From: SAR202 cluster bacterium
Lineage (GTDB): Bacteria > Chloroflexota > Dehalococcoidia > Lucifugimonadales > VGZR01
Length of the DNA: 64,000 bases
Assembly (NCBI GenBank): GCA_016872515.1
Contig: VGZR01000009.1
Location: 1-64,000 of the forward strand
Reading direction: 5' to 3'
This document shows positions 34,176 to 40,750 of the stretch, piece after piece. The notes under the pieces were generated by a model that was not told where the DNA came from, did no database searches, and worked only from the letters and a program-made list of their open reading frames with translations. The first letter of the stretch is position 1. Each line of letters starts with the position of its first letter. The translations under genes and the position numbers were made by a program.

Positions 34176-34956
34176 ATGGCAGGGGTAAAGTCACATCAAG
34201 TGGGGATGCCGTGTTGGGTGGAGTTGTCCAGCACCGACGAGAAGGGAGCGTTCAAGTTCTACAGCGCCCTGTTCGGGTGGAAAGACAATCCAATATCGAT
34301 GGCGCCCGGTATGTTCTACCACATGCAGCAGCTCCGGGGACTGGATGCGGCGGCGCTCTATCAGCAGATGCCCGAGGAGAAGGCGCAGGGCATCCCATCC
34401 CACTGGCGGATCTAGTTCGCGGTGAAGAACGCGGACGAGACGGCCAAGAAGGCGAAGCAGGCAGGTGGCAAGGTGATGATGGAGCCCATGGATGTCTTCG
34501 ATTCTGGGCGGATGGCGATGGTCCAGGACCCGCGGGGCGCTGTCTTCGACGTCTGGCAGCCCAAGAAACACGTCGGCTACCGCATCGTGAACGAGCCAGG
34601 CGCAAGGACCTGGAACGAGGTCATGACGACCGACCCCAAGGGCGCCCCAGCCTCCTACTCCAAAACGCTTGGCGTCTCCGCCAGTGAGGTACCGGGCATG
34701 GACTACACCATGATGCGGGTCGGTGGGCAAGACGCTGCGGGCGTTATGAAAATCACACCGGAGATGGGGCCGGTGCCGCCTCACTGGATGGTGTACTTCG
34801 CCGTGACAGGTGGACGCGTCCGTTAAGAAGGCGCAGTCTCTGAGTGGCAAGCAACTCATGCCACCGCGCGACATCCCAGGGCAGGGCCGCTTCGCGGTCT
34901 TGCAGGACCCTCAGGGAGCGGTCTTCGCCATCTTCAAGTCAAGCCGGACCGGATAA
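34176..34956 (+). pseudogene. Two-domain VOC protein gene with an amber stop and a frameshift
   Basis: From ATG 34176 (GAGGAGGAG upstream) the frame encodes the first VOC domain (VGMPCWVELSSTDEKGAFKF, FYSALFGW). It stops at TAG 34413-34415 in SHWRI-stop-FAVKNADETA, where relatives have Tyr. The same frame continues to about 34810 through the second domain, then must shift by one base to give VDASVKKAQSLSGKQ and the closing FAVLQDPQGAVFAIFKSS, ending at 34956. Two independent lesions mean a decayed gene. Intact members are about 255-260 residues. Confidence 0.78.
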
Positions 34957-35010
34957 CACGGCAACGTTGACCCAACGAAGTAGGGGCGTCTTCAAGCCGA
35001 AGTACGCCCA

Positions 35011-35376
35011 CTACTTTTCTCGGAAGATTTCCACTGCGGCGGAGCCGATGACGCCGCCCTTGATAGGGACGTGCGGCTTCCTCACGCGGACGCGGACGGC
35101 CTCGACGTCAAAGGACGCGAGGATGCGGGTGGCGATGGCCTCGGCCACGGCCTCTAAGAGCCGGTGCGGCGGCCCTTCGACGACCTCCTTCACCGCCCGG
35201 TACATGAGTGTGTAACTCACGCTGTCGCGGAGTTGGTCGGACAGCCCGGCGGCGGTCGTGTCGGCGTGCGCCTCCAGATCCACCACGAACCGCTGGCCCA
35301 GTTCACGCTCGGCATCGCTGACGCCGTGGTAACCGTAGAAGTTCATACCCTCGAGGATGATTTTGTCGCTGCTCAC
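35011..35376 (-). CDS. folB: Dihydroneopterin aldolase
   Basis: It converts dihydroneopterin to 6-hydroxymethyl-dihydropterin in folate synthesis. The 121-residue protein starts with KIILEGMNFYGYHGVSDAER (catalytic region with Tyr) and includes YTLMYRAVKEVVEG, LLEAVAEAIA and the catalytic Lys in RVRKPHVPIKGG. The GTG start at 35376 overlaps the stop of the CitE-like gene by 4 bp, so the two are coupled. No other folate genes are near. Confidence 0.92.
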   Translation of the reverse strand: MSSDKIILEGMNFYGYHGVSDAERELGQRFVVDLEAHADTTAAGLSDQLRDSVSYTLMYRAVKEVVEGPPHRLLEAVAEAIATRILASFDVEAVRVRVRKPHVPIKGGVIGSAAVEIFREK

Positions 35377-36269
35377 GGCTTCGGCCTCTGCTTGCCCATA
35401 GCTTCGGCTAGGTCGAGTAGCTTTTGGGCTCGCCGCATCACAGGTACGTCCACGACCTTTCCGTCCAACGACAGCGAGCCGCGGCCCTCGGCCTCGGCCT
35501 CGCGGAAGGCTTCCACAACCCGGCGGGCGTGGGCAACCTCGGCGTGGCTCGGTGAGAAAGCATCGTTGATGGTTTCGACCTGCTCGGGGTGGATGGCGAA
35601 CTTGCCCCGGAAGCCGTGGCGGCGGGCCAACACGCACTCGCGCTTGAGACCGTCCAAGTCACGCAAGTGAAAATAGGGCGTGTCGAGAGCAGGGACGTCG
35701 GCGGCCACGGCTGCGGTCGCGATGGCGCTGCGGGCGTAGGCGAGCTGCGCCGGGTCGTCTGTCCGTTCGACGCCTAGGTCGTTGGTCAGGTCTTCGGCCC
35801 CGAAAGCCACCGCAGCGACCCTGGGACTAGACGAGGCGATGTCGTAGGCGTGGACGACGCCCATCGCCGTCTCCAGCCAGGGGACGATACGGACGGCGCC
35901 CTGCTCCACTCCGGCGCGCCGCTCTAGGCGGCCAAGCACGGCGGAGACACGCACGATGTCCTGTGACGAGCGTATCTTTCCCACGGAGATGCCGAAGATG
36001 CTGGGGCTGACGACAGCGGCAAGGTCGTCTTCCATGATGCCGGAGTCAGGGGCGTTGACACGCGGAACGACGAGGCAACCGGTCTTGGCCAGTGCCTCGA
36101 TATGGGCGGCGACGGTCCGACGCGCATTGGCCTTCTCCTCGGCGGGCACCGAGTCCTCCATGTCCGGCACCAAGGCGTCTGGGCGCAGGGCAAGCGCCTT
36201 CTGAAGCATGTTTGCCCGGTTGCCGGGGACGAACAGCAGGCTGCGTAGAATGAGGGGGGTTGAAGTCAT
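35373..36269 (-). CDS. HpcH/HpaI aldolase / CitE-like CoA ester lyase
   Basis: A TIM-barrel lyase of about 298 residues related to citrate lyase beta subunit and malyl/citramalyl-CoA lyases. Seen are LRSLLFVPGNRANMLQKAL, LVPDMEDSVPAEEKANAR (metal-binding Asp/Glu), VPRVNAPDSG (Arg for CoA), VPWLETAMGVVHAYDI (catalytic Glu), VAFGAEDLTNDLG and KFAIHPEQVETINDAF. No citrate lyase alpha or gamma genes are nearby, so it more likely acts on a malyl-, citramalyl- or related CoA thioester. GTG 36287 is an alternative start. Confidence 0.88.
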   Translation of the reverse strand: MTSTPLILRSLLFVPGNRANMLQKALALRPDALVPDMEDSVPAEEKANARRTVAAHIEALAKTGCLVVPRVNAPDSGIMEDDLAAVVSPSIFGISVGKIRSSQDIVRVSAVLGRLERRAGVEQGAVRIVPWLETAMGVVHAYDIASSSPRVAAVAFGAEDLTNDLGVERTDDPAQLAYARSAIATAAVAADVPALDTPYFHLRDLDGLKRECVLARRHGFRGKFAIHPEQVETINDAFSPSHAEVAHARRVVEAFREAEAEGRGSLSLDGKVVDVPVMRRAQKLLDLAEAMGKQRPKP

Positions 36270-36364
36270 AGTGTTCGTTCGCGCCACAAGGACGCGGCAA
36301 GTATAGCACGGGGTTGCGCCGCGCCCTCGCGCCGTTTCCTGGGTTGGCCTATGCTATACGGGCC

Positions 36365-37132
36365 ATGACCGCCCCACGCATCGAATTCATCGGCATCACG
36401 GGCCTGCCCGAAATCAAGCCTGGCGACGGCTTGGGCAAGCTGATCACGTCCGCAGCGGCAAGTCAGAAAACACCCCTGAGGAACAGTGACGTGCTTGTGG
36501 TCGCGCAGAAGGTGGTGTCCAAATCGGAGAACCGGTTCGTTGACCTGAAGACGGTCAAGCCGTCGGCTCTCGCGGTTCAGCTCGGCAAAGCGGGAGGGAA
36601 AGACGCCCGCCAGATGGAAGTAGCGCTGCGGGAGAGCCAGGCCGTCGTGCGCATGGACATGGCGCGGGGCATCCTCATCTCCGAGACGCGGCACGGGTTC
36701 GTGTGCGCCAACGCGGGGGTGGACGCCTCCAACGTGCCCGGCGAGGACGTGGTGCTGCTGCTGCCGGAGGACCCGGACGCCTCCGCGGAGCGCATCGCGG
36801 GCGAGGCGCGTGCCGCGTCGGGCGTGGGCAGTGTAGCTGTCATCGTCTCCGACACGTTCGGCAGACCCTTCCGTGAGGGGCACACCGACGTGGCCATCGG
36901 CGTCGCGGGCCTAGAGCCGATGGTGGACTACCGGGGCACACGCGACACGGTCGGCAAGACCCTGAAGGTGACGCAGACGGCTCTGGCCGACGAACTGGCT
37001 GGAGCCGCCGAACTAGTCATGGGGAAAACGGCAGGCATACCCGCGGTCATCGTCCGGGGGCTACGGCTTCAATCCGGAACCGGCAAAGCTACGAGGCTGC
37101 TCCGCAGGCCCGACTTCGACCTGTTCAGGTAA
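36365..37132 (+). CDS. cofE: Coenzyme F420-0:L-glutamate ligase
   Basis: It adds glutamates to F420-0 using GTP. The 255-residue protein carries IEFIGITGLPEIKPGDGL, VLVVAQKVVSKSENR, ARGILISETRHGFVCANAGVD and SDTFGRPFREGHTDVAIGVAG, all diagnostic of CofE. ATG 36365 lies only five bases after a TATACG box, so the message may be leaderless. Its presence implies that the organism makes F420, in line with the npdG-like gene at 39906-40530. The C-terminal FbiB-type nitroreductase domain is absent. Confidence 0.93.
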   Translation: MTAPRIEFIGITGLPEIKPGDGLGKLITSAAASQKTPLRNSDVLVVAQKVVSKSENRFVDLKTVKPSALAVQLGKAGGKDARQMEVALRESQAVVRMDMARGILISETRHGFVCANAGVDASNVPGEDVVLLLPEDPDASAERIAGEARAASGVGSVAVIVSDTFGRPFREGHTDVAIGVAGLEPMVDYRGTRDTVGKTLKVTQTALADELAGAAELVMGKTAGIPAVIVRGLRLQSGTGKATRLLRRPDFDLFR

Positions 37133-37148
37133 GCAGGGCTTGCCCTGT

Positions 37149-37430
37149 TTAGCCCTCGTCCTCGTGCGTGGCCGCCCGAGGCTCCCGCCGGCCCCCGTAA
37201 CCGGCCTTCCGGGCGAGCTGCTCCAGCGACACCTCCGAGGTCCAGACCGAGTTCTCCAAGTAGTTCTGGAACTTCTTCTCCATGCCACAGACGCGGCATA
37301 CGCCCCTGCTGACCGGCCCCGAAGGCGTCTCGATCACCCAGTGGTGCGCGCATCCGCTGGTGTCTTGAACGTCCTCAACCTTCTGCTTCGGCTCCAGAAC
37401 AGCCTGGTTGCTCTTTGTTTTCGTCGCCAT
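37149..37430 (-). CDS. Small putative zinc-binding protein
   Basis: A 93-residue protein with a compact potential metal site: CAHHWVIETPSG followed by RGVCRVCGMEKKFQNY (Cys, His-His, CxxC). A charged, disordered tail follows. The pattern resembles small proteins I recall in Chloroflexota, but no function is assigned. It is convergent with cofE at 17 bp. Confidence 0.6.
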   Translation of the reverse strand: MATKTKSNQAVLEPKQKVEDVQDTSGCAHHWVIETPSGPVSRGVCRVCGMEKKFQNYLENSVWTSEVSLEQLARKAGYGGRREPRAATHEDEG

Positions 37431-37453
37431 ATCTATCGAATCTCCCGCGCCCT

Positions 37454-37613
37454 TCAGTGCAACGGCGGGTGCCGTAGTTTCAACCGCTTAGACTGACCAA
37501 TGTAGGCCAAGGCTTCGGGACCTTCAAGCAGAATCGTGCCGTCTTCCCGGGCAACAACGACGTGCCACCCCCAGTGATTACGAACGACGTTACTCTCCCG
37601 ATGTCAGTTCCAT
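37454..37613 (-). pseudogene. Fragment of a small protein gene
   Basis: One frame from about 37590 reads ESNVVRNHWGWHVVVAREDG then TILLEGPEALAYIGQSKRL, a regular amphipathic pattern ending at a stop at 37454. It has no start codon in its own frame; an ATG at 37613 in a neighbouring frame (MELTSGE) would need a one-base shift. This is probably a decayed small gene. Function unknown. Confidence 0.35.
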
Positions 37614-37664
37614 GAATCAGGGGAAAGGGCTTACCCAGCGAGAGAAAGCGAGGCCAGTTCTCGG

Positions 37665-38354
37665 TCAGGAGGGCCAGGCTTCCATACGGTAGGCGGCGTC
37701 CCAGAACAGGTATTCGTAGCGGCTGCATTGGAGGAAGACCTGCTCCAACTCTCGCAGCCGCGAGGCGGGGTAGGACGGGGCCTGGCGGTCTATGAAGGCC
37801 CGCAGTTGGTCGTCCAGGGCAGCGAACTCGGGCGAGGCGTACTGCTCGATCCAGCGACGGTAGAGCCTCTGCTTGGGCAGCCCCCGGCCAGTCAGCATCC
37901 TGCCAATCTCGGCGTAGCCCCATGAGCACGGCAGGATGGCGACGGCGGCCTCACAGACGTCGCCGGAGTGGGCGATGCGCAGCAGGTAGCCCGTGTAGGC
38001 CACCGTGGTCGGCGACGGCGCGGTGCTCTTCAACTCGGCCTCGGTGATGCCCAGGTCGCCGCAGAAGCTCACGTGCATGGCCATCTCCGCGTTCAGGGTC
38101 TCGTGCAGCAGCCGGGCGAACCAGGCCATGTCCTCCACCCTACCCGCCTTGGCGGCGGCCAGGGCAACGACGCGGCAGAAATCCACCAGGAACACGTAGT
38201 CCTGCCGCATGTAGTAGCGGAACCTGTCGAGCGGCAGCGTGCCGTCGCCGAGGCCGAGGAGGAAGGGATGGGACTGCTCTTGCTCCCAGAGCGGTGCCGC
38301 CTTCTGACGGAGGCCTTGGGTGAAGCTGCGGGGCGAAAACGAGCGCGGCGCCAT
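37665..38354 (-). CDS. tenA: TenA-family aminopyrimidine/thiaminase hydrolase
   Basis: It salvages the pyrimidine half of degraded thiamine. The 229-residue all-helical protein has the HPFLLGLGDGTLP motif, FRYYMRQDYVFL (active-site Asp and Tyr), the nucleophile region VAILPCSWGYAEIG (Cys) and the C-terminal YEYLFWDAAYRM (Glu). It fits with the de novo thiazole genes thiG-thiE-thiS at 56-58 kb, but is not under a visible TPP riboswitch. It starts 6 bp after the cyclophilin-like gene's stop, so those two are co-transcribed. Confidence 0.9.
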   Translation of the reverse strand: MAPRSFSPRSFTQGLRQKAAPLWEQEQSHPFLLGLGDGTLPLDRFRYYMRQDYVFLVDFCRVVALAAAKAGRVEDMAWFARLLHETLNAEMAMHVSFCGDLGITEAELKSTAPSPTTVAYTGYLLRIAHSGDVCEAAVAILPCSWGYAEIGRMLTGRGLPKQRLYRRWIEQYASPEFAALDDQLRAFIDRQAPSYPASRLRELEQVFLQCSRYEYLFWDAAYRMEAWPS

Positions 38355-38360
38355 AGCAGG

Positions 38361-38741
38361 TCAGGCCCGCTCGACGGTGACGGCCGCGCCGGAGGGCACG
38401 CTCTTGAGCACCCGCGGGTCGCCCTCGATGGCGCCGAGAAGGTTGCCTGGACTGGCCATGCGGATCTCGTCGCCGCGGCTGGCCGGGGTGCGCCCGAAGA
38501 ATAGGCACAGCGCCTGGCCCGGCGGCCAGTAGGCCACCGCGCCCATGGGGAACGTCTCGTTGGCGTCTTCCTCCGGCATCGAGACCGGCGTGCGGAAGTA
38601 TATCTCGCCGCCCCAGGTGCTGGCGCTGCCCGTGATGGGCAGCGCGGCCCACAGCAAGTCCGCGGTGCGGCAGCCGTTCAGCGTGGCCGACACCTGGACG
38701 CTTCCCACCGTAATCTTGATACGCCGCTGTTTTAGGGTCAT
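38361..38741 (-). CDS. Cyclophilin-like fold protein (TM1367/DUF3830-like)
   Basis: A 126-residue all-beta protein: IKITVGSVQVSATLNG, TADLLWAALPITGSASTWGG, EIYFRTPVSMP, GAVAYWPPGQALCLFFGRTP and a closing SVPSGAAVTVE. This matches the small cyclophilin-fold family around TM1367, in which the prolyl isomerase active site is not kept. It lies upstream of tenA in the same transcript, which suggests a role linked to that gene, but the function is unknown. Confidence 0.72.
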   Translation of the reverse strand: MTLKQRRIKITVGSVQVSATLNGCRTADLLWAALPITGSASTWGGEIYFRTPVSMPEEDANETFPMGAVAYWPPGQALCLFFGRTPASRGDEIRMASPGNLLGAIEGDPRVLKSVPSGAAVTVERA

Positions 38742-38831
38742 GGCAAGCCCATTATCGGCCACGGGCAACCCTTGACACAACGGCGCGGCGCGGCTACGTT
38801 TGGCCGGTTATTTCACGAGGAGACACAGCGA

Positions 38832-39884
38832 ATGCCGACCGTCATGCACGACAAGCTGCAGACCATCGAGGCGCGGCTGCTCCAGGCCGCTGGGGCCAGC
38901 GCGAAGGAGGCGGCCATCATCGCCCGCCACTCCGTCGCCGCCAACCTCGCGGGCCACGACTCCCACGGCGTCATCCAGATCCCCATCTACATAGACCGCA
39001 TCAAGCGCGGCCACATCGTCCCGGGCGCGAAGTTCGAGGTGGTGCGCGAGACCCCCACGACCCTGGTGGTGGACGGTCACTGGGGCTTCGGCTACGTGGT
39101 GTCGGAGCGGGTGATGGAGATGGTCATCGAGAAGGCCAAAAAGCAGGGCGTGGCCGCGGCGACGGTCTATCACCAGAGCCATGTGGGACGGCTCACCGAC
39201 TACCCGCTCATGGCCTCGGCGGCCGGGCTCATCGGCATGATGACCGCCGACTCGGGCCGGACGGCGAAGAACGTCGCCCCCTTCGGCGGGCGGCTGAACC
39301 GCCTGGGCACCAACCCCATCTGCATCGCCATGCCCAGCAATCTTGAGGCGCCGCTGTACATTGACATAGCCACCAGCGCCGTCGCGGGTGGCAAGATTTC
39401 CGTCGCCGTTGCGCGAGGCCAGCGCATCCCCGAGGGCTGGATCATCGACAAGGACGGCAACCCGACGACGGACCCCAACGACCTGGCACGCGGCGGCGCG
39501 CAACTCGCCCTGGGCGGTTCCGAGGGCCACAAGGGGTACGGCCTCTCGGTGATGGTGGAGATTTTGTCCGGCATCCTGACCGGCCTGGGCTTCGGCCACG
39601 ACCCGTCGGGCAAGCACAACGACGGCTGCTTCATGGCCGCCTTCAACGTGGCGGCGTTCCGGCCTCTCGAGGACTTCAAGCGCGAGGTGACCGAGTTCGC
39701 CCAGTACCTCAAAGCGACGCCGACCGCCAAGGGGTTCACCGAGGTCTTCTACCCCGGCGAGATCGAGTACCGCAAGACGCAGCAGAAGAAGAAGGAAGGC
39801 ATATTCGTCGAGGACGCCACCTGGGACAAGCTGAAGGCGCTGGCAGCCGAGTACAAGGTCGCCGCCGAGCTGGGTCTTCAGTAG
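38832..39884 (+). CDS. Malate/L-lactate/ureidoglycolate dehydrogenase family (Ldh_2)
   Basis: An NAD(P)-dependent oxidoreductase of 350 residues in the Ldh_2 family. Seen are AAIIARHSVAANLAGHDSHG, IPIYIDRIKRGHI, LVVDGHWGFGYVV, VYHQSHVGRLTDYPLMA (catalytic His), PFGGRLNRLGTNPICIAMP and GSEGHKGYGLSVMVEILSG. GAGGAG precedes ATG 38832. The true substrate (malate, lactate, ureidoglycolate or a sugar acid) cannot be set by motif. Confidence 0.9.
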   Translation: MPTVMHDKLQTIEARLLQAAGASAKEAAIIARHSVAANLAGHDSHGVIQIPIYIDRIKRGHIVPGAKFEVVRETPTTLVVDGHWGFGYVVSERVMEMVIEKAKKQGVAAATVYHQSHVGRLTDYPLMASAAGLIGMMTADSGRTAKNVAPFGGRLNRLGTNPICIAMPSNLEAPLYIDIATSAVAGGKISVAVARGQRIPEGWIIDKDGNPTTDPNDLARGGAQLALGGSEGHKGYGLSVMVEILSGILTGLGFGHDPSGKHNDGCFMAAFNVAAFRPLEDFKREVTEFAQYLKATPTAKGFTEVFYPGEIEYRKTQQKKKEGIFVEDATWDKLKALAAEYKVAAELGLQ

Positions 39885-39905
39885 AAGCGGGTTTGAAGCC
39901 TCTCC

Positions 39906-40530
39906 CTACTTCTTTAACACCTTGAAGGCGATGCTCCGCCCCATGCCACCTTGGGTCGCCAGATGGACCCACAGCACCGCCAGGTGCTCCAGCAACCGCG
40001 CGTTCCGCAGCGGGCCCGCGTCCACCACGTCGAAGCCGAGCTCGCGGGCCAGCGACGCGGCCACGTTGCGCGCCGAGGCGTCGTCGGTCGCGATATAGAC
40101 GTCAGCCTTATAAGCGCCAAACTTAGGCGCTTGCAGGTGCTCCGCACCCAGGGTGTTGAACGCCTTGACGACCTTGGCGCCGGGGGTGCGCTTGGCAATC
40201 TCCTGGACGCCCGAGCCTTCGATGGCAACGACCGGCCCGTTCTCCCAGCGGATGGGGTTGGTGCAGTCTATGAGCACTTTGCCAGACAGGTCACCCGCCT
40301 GGGCGAGCACCGGCGGGACAACTTCCCACGGCACGGCCAGGACGACCACGTCACCGAAGGCAGCTGGCCGCCCGCACGTCCGTCGCCGCCGTGCGCCCGC
40401 CTGCGCGGGCGGCCAGCTCCTTCTCCGCGTCCGGGTTGCGGACGCCGAAGCGGATGTCATGGCCCTTCTTCGCCCAGAGCACGCCCAGGTTCCCGCCGAT
40501 GTTCCCTGCTCCGATGATGCCGATCTTCAA
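39906..40530 (-). pseudogene. NADPH:F420 reductase-like gene (npdG family) with one frameshift
   Basis: From TTG 40530 (GGAGGAG upstream) one frame reads KIGIIGAGNIGGNLGVLWAK and GHDIRFGVRNPDAEKELAAR, the dinucleotide-binding start of the NpdG/ProC-like family. Near 40355 the frame must shift by one base, after which GDVVVLAVPWEVVPPVLAQA, VLIDCTNPIRWENG, VVKAFNTLGAEHL and the C-terminal LEHLAVLWVHLATQGGMG follow to 39906. Intact proteins are about 205-220 residues. Such enzymes pass hydride between NADPH and F420 or act on related substrates. It fits with cofE upstream. It is convergent with Ldh_2. Confidence 0.8.
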
Positions 40531-40583
40531 CGTAACTCCTCCAACAAGCCTGGCCCTCAAAAGTAGCCAAAGAGACCCGCTTC

Positions 40584-40712
40584 TGTGATTCTGAGCCGCG
40601 GCGAAGAATCTGGCGTCCCGGGAGTAGCCTCCCTCCGTAGTGGGTTGCGTGGCCTTGCACACATCCAGTTTCTTCGTTCGTCTGCCTTCGGCCTCCTCTC
40701 TCAGAATGACAG
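40584..40712. repeat. Imperfect inverted repeat, TTCTGAGC/GAAGAATCT family
   Basis: The left end has tgattctgagccgcggcgaagaatct and the right end ttcttcgttcgtctgcc...tctcagaatgacag, roughly reverse complements. Related words are at 16337-16370 and at 54455-54495. No coding content. Confidence 0.6.
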
Positions 40713-40750
40713 TCTAAGGCCCTTCAGACATGGGTGCCGCACCTATGAAC

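Noticed and set aside
32363-34415. Reassignment of UAG as a sense codon to explain the amber stops in DUF2277 and VOC
   Set aside because: UAG is the normal end of many intact genes here (for example the kelch genes, VOC 17925-18770 and thiG), the missing residues differ (Lys/Arg and Tyr), and UAA and UGA lesions also occur.
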